The notes under the pieces were generated by a model. It was given only the letters and a program-made list of their open reading frames with translations, had not been told where the DNA came from and did not search any database. Below are positions 1 to 11,070 of a DNA stretch of 64,000 nt, piece after piece (position 1 is the first letter of the stretch; each line of letters opens with the position of its first letter). A program made the translations under genes and the position numbers. The DNA comes from Cladopsammia gracilis (lineage: Eukaryota > Cnidaria > Anthozoa > Scleractinia > Dendrophylliidae): positions 1 to 64,000 of the forward strand of contig JAJGOT010001098.1 of assembly GCA_022457155.1 (NCBI GenBank), written 5' to 3'.

Positions 1-169
1 TATCGAGTAAGGAAGACAGATTTTTCAAATTAAGGTGGCCTTTCTTATATCCGAAACGATTTCGGTGACCCCCCAATTTTTGTGCATTTTTAACACGAGT
101 AACTCATTACCTAGCTGTAGCAAACGTTTTACAAAAAAAAAAAAATTGTAAAAAAAAATTTTCACGCGA

Positions 170-445
170 ACGTCCTTAAAGCTGTGATGCCGCTATAGAA
201 AATGAAATTAACCCTCCGTGAAAACGAATATAAAAATAAAAAATATATATCTGCCGCGAACCCGAACTAAAAACTTTCTTTAAACATGTGACATTGCTAT
301 AGAAAATGAAAATATGTGCCATGAAACCGAACTAAAAACGTTCTATAAACCTATGACGTCGCTATAGAAAATGAAATAAACCCCCCGTGAAAACGAATAT
401 AAAGCCCTGCTTAAATGAACCTGTGACATCGCGTTGGAAAACTTG
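170..445. repeat. Degenerate tandem repeat, about three copies
   Basis: Three diverged copies share the core 'gctatagaaaatgaaa' followed by 'cccgtgaaaacgaatata' or 'ccgaactaaaaac'. The spacing varies from about 60 to 110 bases and no ORF is associated. It is an old, irregular tandem duplication. The first 170 bases of the window show nothing else but A/T runs. Confidence 0.5.
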
Positions 446-602
446 GCAAGCAAGGTGCTTCGTGGTAAGTACAAACTTTTGGTTCTTTGTTACTGAGTTT
501 TGTAGCACTTAGAATTATTTATACCTTGTATACATTTTTTTATTAACTTGATGTAATGCGCAGACGATCATAAACTCACGAAGCCTGCGCAATATAAATG
601 CA

Positions 603-703
603 TTATTATTATTTTTGTTATTATTATTATTATTATTATTAAAAAAATAATATTATTATTACTATTATTATTAATATTATTATTATTATTATTACTACTA
701 TGA
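603..703. repeat. ATT/TTA microsatellite
   Basis: About 100 bases of nearly pure ATT/TTA trinucleotides with a few A insertions and C substitutions. It is an ordinary simple repeat. Confidence 0.9.
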
Positions 704-944
704 AGAAAAGGGTATTCCAAACCAGCCTCAGTCATCTTAAAAAAGGCTTTAAAAATTCGTTATTAATTAGACCACGAACTGGAGTTTTCTGTACAATAAT
801 GTCGCCTAAAACTTTCGTAACGTCGGAAAATTCCAAGCCTTTTGTTTTCAGATGAATAAAAGATGTACTTTAGGTCTTTTAGGGCACAAAATCAAACAAG
901 CTAGGATTTTCGGTAAAGAGAAAACAGCTAATAAATTCTTGTGA

Positions 945-1090
945 TAAGATTCCCTTCCCTAAAATTTTCTGCCTCTGAAATATTCCGCTAAGAGAATCGA
1001 AAATCTCCAACTGTATTAGTATAAAAAAACACTAAAACGATATGGAAAAACAGTACAACGCCATTACAAGCGAATTCCTATACATTCCTC
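945..1090. repeat. Dispersed duplicate of 34185-34330
   Basis: The stretch with 'gataagattccctt', 'ctgtattag', 'aaacagtacaac' and 'ccattacaagcg' recurs in the same order and orientation at about 34185-34330 with moderate divergence. It is a dispersed duplicate of unknown type. The later copy lies next to exon-like sequence, so this one could be a relic of the same gene family. The bases between 704 and 945 show nothing I can name. Confidence 0.5.
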
Positions 1091-1281
1091 GTTGGAGGCC
1101 CCTGTTCAAATGCGGAACAGCAATAACTTGGAATGAAATGAAGTCTACATTTCCCTTTGGGACACCTAACAAATAAGGACACCTCTTTATTTCGGACAGT
1201 TCACTTGGTCTCGAATCAACCAAAAATACATATGAACTCTATTGTATATAATACAGACACATCCTCACGTAATACAGACAA

Positions 1282-1448
1282 TAGCCCATTTCCGAGTTGC
1301 TCTTAGCCTCCTTTTTAAACCGAGGCCAAGTGCAAAACCATTCATATGAAAATCATCTTTCACGCAAATAAAACTTATATCCATATGAATGGTTTTGCAC
1401 TTGGCCTCGGTTTGTAAAGGAGGCTAAGAGCAACTCGGAAATGGGCTA
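1282..1448. mobile_element. Foldback (palindromic) MITE-like element
   Basis: Two arms of about 70 bases are near-perfect reverse complements. The left arm begins TAGCCCATTTCCGAGTTG and the right arm ends with its complement, GGGCTA. They enclose a loop of about 30 bases. There is no coding capacity. Size and symmetry fit a foldback DNA element. Confidence 0.75.
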
Positions 1449-2764
1449 ATTGGGTGGGACCCATTGATTTTAAACTGTTTTAAACAAAATTAGCTCTAAC
1501 CCGTCTAGGTGTACCGAAACCTGGTTATAGTAGAATGTTAAAACATTTACAGTTACAGAACATTTACAGTTACAGAAGAAACTATAAGTTTACACGTTTC
1601 TGTGAGTTTTAAATCTTCGATAAATTTGGATTGATCACCCCAATAACAAACGAAGGCCTTCCTGACGTCTGTTGCATGATTTTGACAGATTTAAAAAAGT
1701 TGCAACCAACAAAACGGCTGCAATTTAAAATAACAGTTTTGATTGCAGTTCCTCTTAGCAAAGACGTCCGTACATAATCTGAGCACTTTGAACACTTCAG
1801 GTCGTCATAATTGTACAAGGTCCTTACGTCTTTTTTCTTGTTTACGTTTGTTTGACTGGGTTCGCGTGACTTTTCCCGACAAGGCGAGAGCCGATAACAA
1901 TAATCACGCGAGGTAAATACTGGTATGTCACGCGAAGCTCCCTTTCGTAGAACAAAGCCAAATTACTATATACCTTTTGCAAGTGGTTTTAACCTTCAGT
2001 TTTCAGCATTGGTACTTGTAGATATTATCTCTGTTTTCCAATCGATTTAAATTATCACGTCAACATTTCATTTCAGTTTTAGTAAAGAAAAAATTCTCAC
2101 ATAAACAGCCTGGCCTAGACTGTTAAATATTTCATGTTGTATTTTCCTGAGAAGTATGACGTCTTAAAATATAATAAACTGTTTTCGTTTTTTTCGGAAT
2201 GTAGGGAATAATCCCAGATTAAAATAAATGAAATTCTACTTTGCAAAGCGAGAAGCGTTGTGGCAAGTATTTTTGGCCTTTTTACCACTTTAACAGTAGT
2301 TCTTATCATTTTCGTACGTATGTATGTACGGCTGCGGCAAGAAGCAGCAACACGATAACGACATAACTCGATCATTTGTTTTTGTATAATGAGCTGTTTA
2401 GTTCTGAAATCTCATGAAGGCAAAAAATTTAAAACCGACATCAAGTCGTGTAAAAGCACCCAGTTTATCAGATACTAAATACACATAGTAACTTTAGTAT
2501 CACTTTGATCACATAAACACAGCAGATGAGTGTAACCCAGTTTTAAGTCAGTATCCTTTACATCGCCAGCCTTTCGTTAAATTAACGAAGTTCAATACTG
2601 CCAAGAGACTGTCCTTCGTTTTCACCTTCTTCTGGCAAAACAGAATCAAATGAACGGATGCTTTTCGCAATTTGTTTTAACCTTTCTTAAACCAATTTTA
2701 ACCATTGGTAAATTTTATTGCATGTTATAAAATTCTTTAATTATTCATTAAGGTTCTGACAAAT
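1449..2764. other. Unassigned DNA
   Basis: Only short chance ORFs are present on either strand, with no recognisable motif and no strong repeat. I see nothing supportable here. Confidence 0.5.
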
Positions 2765-4033
2765 CAATAGATGGTGTCACATGTACACCTCTGTAAACCC
2801 CAATAGATTGTGTCATATGTACACCTCTGTAAACCCCAATAGATTGTGTCATATGTACACCTCTGTAAACCTCAATAGATGGTGTCACATGTACACCTCT
2901 GTAAACCCCAATAGATGGTGTCATATGTACACCTCTGTAAACCCCAATAGATGGTGTCATATGTACACCTCTGTAAACCCCAATAGATGGTGTCACATGT
3001 ACACCTCTGTAAACCCCAATAGATGGTGTCATATGTACACCTCTGTAAACCCCAATAGATGGTGTCACATGTACACCTCTGTAAACCCCAATAGATGGTG
3101 TCATATGTACACCTCTGTAAACCCCATTAGATGGTGTCACATGTACACCTCTGTAAACCCCAATAGATGGTGTCACATGTACACCTCTGTAAACCCAATA
3201 GATGGTGTCATATGTACACCTCTGTAAACCCCAATAGATAGTGTCATATGTACACCTCTGTAAACCCCAATAGATAGTGTCATATGTACACCTCTGTAAA
3301 CCCCAAAAGATGGTGTCACATGTACACCTCTGTAAACCCCAATAGATGGTGTCACATGTACACCTCTGTAAACCCCAATAGATGGTGTCACATGTACACC
3401 TCTGTACACCAATAGATGGTGTCACATGTACACCTCTGTAAACCCCAATAGATGGTGTCACATGCACACCTCTGTAAACCCAATAGATAGTGTCATATGT
3501 ACACCTCTGTAAACCCCAATAGATGGTGTCATATGTACACCTCTGTAAAGCCCAATAGATGGTGTCACATGTGCACCTCTGTAAACCCCAATAGATGGTG
3601 TCACATGTACACCTCTGTAAACCCCAATAGATGGTGTCACATGTATACCTCTGTAAACCCCAATAGATGGTGTCACATGTACACCTCTGTAAACCCCAAT
3701 AGATGGTGTCACATGTACACCTCTGTAAACCCCAATAGATGGTGTCACATGTACACCTCTGTAAACCCCAATAGATGGTGTCATATGTACACCTCTGTAA
3801 ACCTCAATAGATGGTGTCACATGTACACCTCTGTAAACCCCAATAGATGGTGTCACATGTACACCTCTGTAAACCCCAATAGATGGTGTCATATGTACAC
3901 CTCTGTAAACCCCATTAGATGGTGTCACATGTACACCTCTGTAAACCCCAATAGATGGTGTCACATGTACACCTCTGTAAACCCCAATAGATGGTGTCAC
4001 ATGCACACCTCTGTAAACCCCAATAGATGGTTT
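2765..4033. repeat. 36-bp minisatellite, about 35 copies
   Basis: The unit is 'caatagatggtgtcacatg' followed by 'tacacctctgtaaaccc', repeated head to tail about 35 times. Most copies differ by one to three substitutions, the commonest being CACATG versus CATATG, with rare 1-3 base deletions near 3195 and 3410. Because 36 is a multiple of three, the array stays open for hundreds of codons on both strands (12-residue periods such as MYTSVNPNRWCH). There is no start context, splice signal or conserved flank. The ORFs are therefore best read as by-products of the array, not as proteins. Confidence 0.95.
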
Positions 4034-4174
4034 TCACTCACGTGACCTTCAGTACTGTAGGACTCAAACGACAAAGGCCATGTCGGCCATGTTGGTGAAC
4101 ATAATAAAAGAAGTTCATTAAAATTCTTTTGTAGGTGTGTACCAACATGGCCGCCGTGACGTAACGTGAAAACC
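4029..4174. mobile_element. MITE with GGTTTTCAC termini
   Basis: Left end GGTTTTCACTCACGTGAC pairs with right end GTAACGTGAAAACC read on the other strand. The inner right arm holds 'accaacatggccgccgtgacgt', a motif shared with the MITEs at 28731-28886 and 29789-29959. It abuts or interrupts the last minisatellite unit. It has no ORF. Confidence 0.65.
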
Positions 4175-4208
4175 ACCTGTACAAATCAACTGAGTTGATG
4201 AATTATTA

Positions 4209-4770
4209 ATCCTATCCAGACCGGGCTTTTTTTGACCGTCTGGGACGGGGTGGGGGGGGGGGGGCTCCAGAAGCCCCCCTCCCCCCTATGTAATTTGAAA
4301 CCGCTTATGCTATGGCCACCAAATTTACACAGGATAATGTTATCATGAATTATAGTAACTACAGATACTTTGGTGTCATAATGACGTAACGTGACGTCAT
4401 TATGACGTCATATAGTCGATTTTATTGGCTAAAACAGTCTTTCGTCAATATTTTCTCAATTTTGAGCATATAACAACAATACTTTAACAGCTACCTATTT
4501 GATAAAAGTCTTATGTTTACTAACACTGTTTTTGTTGTTAACAATAACAGTGACGTCATTATGACATCATATACAAGGAAATAACCAACTGAAACGTTCT
4601 ATAAGGCATATCTCTGAAACAAACGGTAGTGTTCATACCAAACTTTCACATATTGATGCAGGAGTAAAAGTTAATAAATTCGCACACTTTGTTACCATGG
4701 TGACAGCATGTGACGTCATGGAAGTGATGTGGCTCCAAAAGCCCCCCCCCCCCCTTGTCTGGATACGGTT
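4209..4770. mobile_element. MITE-like element with ATCCAGAC termini, rich in TGACGTCA
   Basis: The left end (about 4209-4280: 'aatcctatccagac', then a G run and 'ctccagaagccccc') is mirrored by the right end ('ctccaaaagcccc', C run, 'gtctggatacggtt'). The interior has repeated TGACGTCA / ATGACGTCAT palindromes at about 4383-4412, 4549-4570 and 4712, which match the cAMP-response-element consensus. No coding sequence is present. Confidence 0.6.
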
Positions 4771-4911
4771 AAAGAGTAGAATTAACTTTTGATACAAACA
4801 CCTGCTCAGCTAATTAGTATTCATTAACTTTTCAAACAGATCTCTACTAATTGTTTCATTTCATAAGTGCGATAAAATATTCGCGTCCGATCTTTATGGG
4901 CTTGCCATTGT

Positions 4912-4948
<37 letters not shown>

Positions 4949-5620
4949 GTACTTAAAAACTGGAACAGATAACTTTGCACATTATGGCTTTTCATGTACC
5001 TAATGAATTCAAAAAAGCTTTCTCAAGTGAAAAAGGACATTTTTTATCTCGTTAATGCGCATGCGCATTAAACGATATTTCGGAATCAGTCGACGAAAAA
5101 AGGGACAATAGTTGTTAACAAAATTTTGTGGACTTTTGTCCGGGGGGTTTCTTCTTTCTTCTTTATAGAAGCTATATTAGGGCATTGAGGATATGGTTGG
5201 TTAAAGCGGTTAGGATTTCAAGAAGGGCGTCACATACCGTCACTAAAATTTTTGAGGAACGCCCCCGGTCCTTTTGTTAATTTCCCTAGGGTATTGAAAT
5301 GTCATGAACTTGTCATGTCTTACGTTACGTCACCACAAAGGTATTACAGTTCTTATTAAGTTTCGATATCTCACGTTACCTATCAGCTTCAATCATTTGT
5401 CGTAAAGCCATTAAAGCTGCTTTAGAAGGGTAAAAATAGGTAGATTCTGCATGTACCGGAGCACATATTACGAAAAACAAAAGGAACAAAGAACGACAAT
5501 AATACAAATGCAAAACAAGACCAAAAATACAATACCTCACAAACAATAGAAGACAATGAGTGGTTCATGGATACCGGTACATGCAGAAAGACCCTAAAAA
5601 TAGGTCAAATGCGTTTTTTT
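4771..5620. other. Unassigned DNA with a short inverted pair
   Basis: There is no gene here. An imperfect inverted pair ('aaaaataggtagattctgcatgtaccgg' type arms) spans about 5440-5610 and could be a small foldback element. A 'gcgcatgcgcat' palindrome lies near 5057. Confidence 0.4.
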
Positions 5621-5930
5621 GGGGAAACGCAGTTTGAGAATTTCACGGTTCATTTTTACGAATGGAGAGGTTTTAAGAAAGTTAAATGAGACGGGAAAGT
5701 TTGTGTTTTAATATGAGCGATATAGCAAAGCAAAATAACATGACCTTTTGTGTGTTCTATTTTGAAATACTGAATCATTGCTATTACGGTTTGATTATGC
5801 AATAGTATGGGAAAGACGTCATAGTTTTATTGATTTAGCTACCGTGCACAAGGAAATTTTGCGGATTGTCCGACTGAATTTGTTTTGTGGGAGGAAATTT
5901 TTGCGGGTTGAGGAGACAGCTACAATTTCT

Positions 5931-6076
5931 GGCCCCGGTTGTCAAAAGGTGGATAGCGCTACCCACCCGATAAATCACTATCCAGTAGATAACGCAATTG
6001 GTTTTGCACACCTTTATCCACTGGATAGTGATTTATCCGGTGGGTAGCGCCATCCACCTTTTGAGCAACCGGGCCC
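5931..6076. mobile_element. Foldback MITE, GGCCCCGGTTG termini
   Basis: It is an almost complete palindrome of 146 bases. The left arm carries 'ggttgtcaaaaggtggatag' and 'cgctacccacc'; the right arm is the complement, ending in 'caaccgggccc'. A central loop of about 20 bases separates the arms. A chance ORF crosses it and has no support. Confidence 0.8.
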
Positions 6077-6366
6077 TGCTGTAAGGAAATGCTTTCGGAT
6101 TTCTGGTCAAATATAAATGAAATCCAAGGCATCGGTATTAAACTGCAATTTTACTTCCTGACCGGAGGTTTGTATAGTTTCCATAGTTATGGTTGTTGTT
6201 CTGGCGCCAATACGAACATAAACAACGAGAAAACTGGTGAGTGAATTATTGTACGCTGTTGTAAAAACGTAACAGTATTATGATAACAGTCTCCGGTTCT
6301 TTTGAGGACGGGTCTGGAGTTAAATCGGGAATACAAGTGACTGTTGTGCCGGTCGCCTCGGAGTTC

Positions 6367-7048
6367 ATCTCAGGTATATTAAGGCCTGGGTTAGTTACGG
6401 TACATACAAAAACTAAGGGGGGTGGTCTATCTCATAAAGTATTGAACATATTGATATGAAACTTGGCCAAAGGCTTAAACTTGATACAAAGATTAATTCT
6501 GATAAGAAGTTGTCACGAAAAGAGTCACGCAACCGATTAAGGTATCAAATTTCCATGTTTTTCTTTAGGCTAAGTGCAGGAGAACTTAAACCACTCTGAC
6601 TAACAAAATATCGTTCGGATATTTTTAAGTGCGCAAAGTCATACACGAAACTAACTGGAAGGCTTGTCCAGGTCACGTGATGATTGAAATGTCACGATTT
6701 TATTGTCACGTAATAACCAGAAAATAGTCATGCCGCGAAGGTGGACCACGTTTCCAGTTACATTTGAAAAGTACCTTAACAGGGTAGAAATAATGCCACC
6801 TAAAACTCTCAGGAAACACAATTTTTCCTTGTCTGCAAGAGCACTTTAGGAACAAACCGGAAGTTAAAGCTCAATTGGTCACGTGATAGGTTGCCATGGA
6901 AACATCAACGTCAAAAAGGATTGTCTCAACAAGTCGAATGCCGTTGCCAAGTCTCATACTTATGACACGTTTCCTTTTGAAGATAGACCACCCCCCTTAC
7001 TTTTTTCGATAAAATAGGGGCAGAGCCAGTCCTTAATATACCTGAGAT
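6367..7048. mobile_element. TIR element, ATCTCAGGTATATTAAGG ends
   Basis: The left end ATCTCAGGTATATTAAGG is the reverse complement of the right end CCTTAATATACCTGAGAT. A second inverted pair, 'ggggtggtctatctc' near 6420 and 'gatagaccacccccc' near 6980, lies just inside. It has no coding capacity and is probably a non-autonomous DNA transposon. Confidence 0.7.
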
Positions 7049-7260
7049 TGTTATGAGAGTTATAAGTTATGAGAGTTTACCGTTAAAAAGTTCCTGTTTA
7101 TAAGCCGATATACATCATATACATATACATCATTAAAACAAGTTTGAAATTACTGTTTTCCTCAAAAATCTCGACAAACTATCAACACACAAAAAAACAA
7201 TCTTTTAGGAACAAAATTTTACTGCTAAACGAATCCAATACGTATATTTAACTAAACACA

Positions 7261-7493
7261 AAAATTCGCTCTGCAACCTCCGCGAGAACTAAACGTGACA
7301 TCACCTATTTATACTTTACAATCTGTCGAATCTCTCAAAAGTGTTGAATAAATTGGATATTATATTTCGTTATTACAAAAATTCACTCTGCAATCTCCGC
7401 GAGAATTAAACGTGACATCACCTATTTATACTTTACAATCTGTGAAATCTCTCAAAAGTGTTGAATAAATTGAATATTATATTTCGTTATTTC
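7261..7493. repeat. Two-copy tandem duplication of about 117 bp
   Basis: The block starting 'aaaattcgctctgcaacctc' is followed directly by a second copy starting 'aaaaattcactctgcaatctc'. The two differ by only a few bases, so the duplication is recent. Confidence 0.85.
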
Positions 7494-7761
7494 CTAAATT
7501 GATTATTCCTCAATTTATTATATTATCGCTCATATGAAAACACAAACTTTCTTCATTCATTTTAAAAATACACCGTGAAATTGTCAAACTGCGTTTCCCG
7601 AGAACATACATCCAAGCAAATAAACGGCCGAAAGCTGTTTATGGTTTACATAGTCGATTGTATCCCGGATCAGAAAAAGATTTTCAAAAATACTGCGGTC
7701 AGGAATCCCGCATGTTTGATTACTTTAGTACAAATTTTATAATCTGTGTTTAACAGAAAAA

Positions 7762-8180
7762 AAAAATGGTTGCCAGTTTTTCAAGTCTAACTTGTCGTCC
7801 TTCTTGTAAAGCGGGCGGATAATTCCTTTACGTTGTGTGTCAGAGAGTGATCCGTGTTTAAAAGATTAATTTATTAAATCGTGACTTAATAGACCCCAGA
7901 AGCGACGATAAAATTCAACCGGAAAGCGATTTGCATGATTGCATTTGTGAAAGGGCCTCATGACATTCAAAGAGTGTGAGGTCACCTTCGCATTTGTCCT
8001 GGTCTTCGGATGCCAGAGTTTTATCCAGTTGGTCTAAAAGCCTTGGCTAGATAAATAGACCTGTTCATCTGAATAGAGGTTACGATAAAAATCGCGACAT
8101 TCGCGAAGAATATTTTTATCGGAAGTCACGGTTGAATTGTTGGCACGTAACTCTGCAATTGAGTCGTGTGCCTGTCCACA
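7762..8180 (-). pseudogene. LINE D ORF2 fragment: reverse transcriptase, N-terminal part
   Basis: Read on the minus strand, this DNA gives diagnostic Tx1/L1-like LINE strings: 'ILRECRDFYRNLYSDEQ' (the block before the fingers domain), 'PVEFYRRFW', and 'GSLSDTQRKGIIRPLYKK' leading into 'LKNWQP', the start of the conserved RPISLLN block. Stops and frame changes interrupt it and it ends abruptly after the NWQP block, so the catalytic YADD part is gone. The upstream part of the same ORF resumes beyond the inserted element at 9930-10250. It is a dead LINE copy. Confidence 0.7.
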
Positions 8181-8441
8181 GGGTCCAGAGGAGCTCTATT
8201 TGATCGTACAAGACGCTATTTTCTTCGAACCGTCGCCAGAGTTTTATCCAGTTGGTCTAAAAGCCTTGGCTAGATAAATAAACCTGTTCAACCGAATATA
8301 GGTTACGATAAAAATCGCGACATTCGCGAAGAATATTTTTATCGGAAGTCACGGTTGAATTGTTGGCACATAACTCTGTAATTGAGTCGCGTGCCTGTCT
8401 ACAGGGTACGTACAAGACGCTATTTTCTTCGAACCGTCGCC
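8012..8441. repeat. Tandem duplication inside LINE D, about 220 bp
   Basis: The block starting 'gccagagttttatccagttgg' (8012-8234) is repeated at 8235-8441 with a few substitutions and a deletion of about 19 bases near 8405. The duplicated unit joins LINE sequence to the first 55 bases or so of the inserted TIR element, so the duplication happened after that insertion. Confidence 0.8.
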
Positions 8442-9929
8442 GTCTTGAAAGGTTAACTGATTGCGTTACACAAAATATGTACCGCGGGCCAAATTACTAA
8501 GGGCGCAATTATCTTCGGAAAGCGAAGCTTTCCGAACAAGGCACGAAGTGCCGACAACGAGGCATGAAGTGCCGAGAGAAATTATACTTGTACCACGTGA
8601 CGAGTTCGATGTGAACCGAATCATCTGGTGACGGAAGTGGCAATGACCGGATGTGCGGTAAGCCGTTACTAATTCAAAACATCAGCTGTGGAGGGAAAAT
8701 CAAAAACATGGAAAATTCTTCTTTGAAAAGGTCTGCTCCTGCAAGAAAATCCGACTTAGAAGAAAAAAAAGTATCGAGCAGGACAAAACATGCTTACGTT
8801 TCGAAATGGGAGAAAGATTATTGAAAATTTAACGCGTGTTTAATTTCTTTTGGTGTTCAAACGGAAGCAGTTGCCAGACTGCCGAAATAGCCAGCGGAGT
8901 TTTAGTATAAACAGCGAGCTAAAATTACAACCTTGCCTGAGACAAACTTCAACTCTCTACAAGTTGAATAGCTTATTAAGCTACAGCTCTCTCTGCTATA
9001 AAGCTTGGATCCTGACAATTAAAATCCTGCAAAGACAAAACTAAAATAGCTGGACCCAGCGTGACATTACGAATAGCAGGAAAGACATTCACGCCAACAG
9101 ATCATTTCAGATCCTGTCATGTCCGGTATTTCAGAGAGAAAAGTACAATAAATTTAAACGGCTTTCTTACATAAAAATCTACATGCTAATATTAGTGGCG
9201 AAAACAACACACCAACCTCCAGGCAAAAAAGGACGCCAAAATGAGGTCAAAATCTACAAGCGCAACACCATGGGAAACCACAACCGACCTCCAGTCCGTT
9301 GCTCGCGGCTTTTGAAAGGTTTTAAAACCCAGTCCACACTAAAATCCTTCTTAACAAACGGTCAAATGTAGAATACCCTTTTTACACTAGAACAGTAGAA
9401 TTTGCGAAGAATTTCAGCAGACTTCTCAAGATTTACATCTTAAAATCCAGCGAAACTGCACACGGGCAATCGAATCATAACCTTCGGCGGATGCGATAAC
9501 GTCTGAAAAAACTTCCGATCATGCGCACAATAACCTGATGGCGTCATTTCCGTCACCAGCTGTTGCGGTGCACATTGAAAGAAAGCGATGCTTTCAATCC
9601 GTAAATTTCGGTCACCGCAAATGTAGGTTTACCTACTTTTTTCGATGGATTTCTTCGATATTTCATTAGAATATAGAAATTACAGATCAGATACTTAAAA
9701 TGAGGAGTTTTTATTGAATTTCGTCTGAGTTACAGGGATTTGAAAAAATATGCGTAAATCGGTTTCCTCCCTTTCCGTAGTTACTGTGCGCTGATTTCGC
9801 AGCTTCCTAGACCGTAGTAATTTGGCCCGCGGTACATATTTTGTGTAACGCAATCAGTTTAAATTTCAAGACAGCGACGATTCAAAGAAAATAGTGTCTT
9901 GTACGATCAAATAGAGCTCCTCTGGACCC
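8181..9929. mobile_element. Long-TIR element inserted in LINE D
   Basis: The ends GGGTCCAGAGGAGCTC and its complement bound a unit whose terminal inverted repeats exceed 100 bases. The arms share 'acaagacgctattttcttcgaa' and 'ctgattgcgttacacaaaata' through 'taccgcgggccaaattact'. The right arm is at about 9807-9929. The left arm is split by the local duplication. LINE reading frames on the two sides are continuous in the minus direction, which shows this is an insertion. The interior has only short ORFs (8850-9044, 9183-9371) without recognisable domains. Confidence 0.65.
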
Positions 9930-10250
9930 GTTGGTCTGTCGCTGATTTTCAAGCTGGTAGAAATACTTGGTCGGTTTTTCCCCCAGCTCTATCCACTGTT
10001 CTTTACTGCGAATGATGGCTCCTTCTACGTCGTGATCTTCGATCGTTTTTAGGAGATCTTTGATCTACGCCAAACGCGTGTGATCATCTGTGGTATTTGA
10101 ATTACCACGAGACAGGATGTTGCGGCGAAACTCGCTTTCAAGATTAAATTTCTCATGCTTATGCACACGGCATCGGTAGTAGGGGGTGGCCGGCAGTTTC
10201 TGAAGAAGGGTCGCACGGAGGTTCATTTTTTTTGTTTTGTAGTGCAAATT
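9930..10250 (-). pseudogene. LINE D ORF2 fragment upstream of the RT domain
   Basis: The minus strand reads 'AIIRSKEQWIELGEKPTKYF' and then 'YQLENQRQ', the conserved block (R-W-E-GEK-T-YF-LE) preceding the RT domain of Tx1/L1-like LINEs. It is followed on the other side of the inserted element by the 'LRECRDFYRNLYS' block. The 60-aa open stretch at 10065-10247 is part of the same decayed region. The endonuclease domain expected between this piece and ORF1 is missing, so there is an internal deletion. Confidence 0.65.
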
Positions 10251-10264
10251 AGGGCCATTGTTAT

Positions 10265-11070
10265 TTAAACCTCACTGGGATTGCAAAATTTAAATAAGAA
10301 AGGAAAAACGAAATTAATTCTGGTAGTTGTAGTCAAATGACGCCATCGTGAAAATGGCCTATTGTGGTTACAGGGGAAGTGTCGTTGCTGGTTGCGGTAG
10401 TGGGGGCCGGGTGGGCCTCTGGTGCCCCCCCCCAACCCCCCGGGCGCTGGAGCCTCGTGGTTCGCCTTGTGGCGTTTCGCCTTCGGGAAGTCTTTAACAA
10501 CGTGCTCGGAAGACTGGCACCGGTAGCATAGTATTGGCTGGCCCGTGTACTTAAAAATAACTCGAGGCTTTGAGTGACTAATTTGCGTGGCACTGCCTTT
10601 TGTAAACGTGTGAATTCCACGACACGGATGCCGTTCTCGATTTGCTCGTAGCTCGTGGCTTTCAAGCAAAGCTGGCGGACTGCTCGCGCTTTGAGGTCGC
10701 CGTATTGTTCCACGAGTTGTAGCTGGTTTTCATCAGGGAGTTCAACGGGAACGAAGCATGACACGTGTAGTACATTTTGCCCTTAAAGGCGTAAAGGGAT
10801 AACGCGGCTTTCGCAGTCAAAGCCCGATGCCGCCAACCCCGTGGCCGATTCTGTAGATCGGAGGGTGATGTCGAAGCACTTTCCTCCGAGGGGTACAATC
10901 CCAACGATTTCTTCCTTAAAGTCCGGTAACGACTGCGCTATACTGAGCGAGTCAAGATCCAGGTTTTCCTCCGCTATCAAGCGGACGCGCGGACGCGCGG
11001 CTATCTCCACGTAACGCGAGGGCGAGAAAACTCGCGAGACCAAAACCAAAACCACAAAATTGAAAAGCAC
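10265..11070 (-). pseudogene. LINE D ORF1 / gag-like zinc-knuckle protein, frameshifted
   Basis: Three overlapping minus-strand frames together encode one ancestral protein. 10783-11070 gives the N-terminal part, with 'IVPLGGKCFDITLRSTESA'. 10333-10764 continues with 'FVPVELPDENQLQLVEQYGD' and 'IENGIRVVEFTRLQKAVPRK'. 10265-10669 ends with the CCHC-type motif 'CYRCQSSEHVVKDFP' (C-x2-C-x4-H-x4 then D where a Cys is expected). This order matches gag-like ORF1 proteins of the ZCCHC3-like type found in LINEs. Two frameshifts and the lost last zinc ligand mark it as dead. The C-terminal Pro/Gly-rich tail is low complexity. Confidence 0.65.

Larger units (their letters stand above)
5621..7600. mobile_element. 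Inverted-repeat element containing younger insertions
   Basis: The left arm (5621 to about 5720) and the right arm (about 7527-7600) are reverse complements over some 75-100 bases, sharing 'gggaaacgcagtttga', 'aatttcacggt' and 'aaagtttgtgtttt'. The interior contains a foldback element (5931-6076), a second TIR element (6367-7048) and a local tandem duplication (7261-7493). That layering suggests an old DNA element loaded with later insertions. No transposase ORF is visible. Confidence 0.55.

Noticed and set aside
2765..4033. Long open frames on both strands (up to 239 codons) as repeat proteins
   Set aside because: They follow automatically from a 36-base period without stops. There are no start context, flanking domains or splice signals.
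2765..4033. CRISPR-like array
   Set aside because: Units are contiguous and alike, with no unique spacers between them, and the DNA is eukaryotic.
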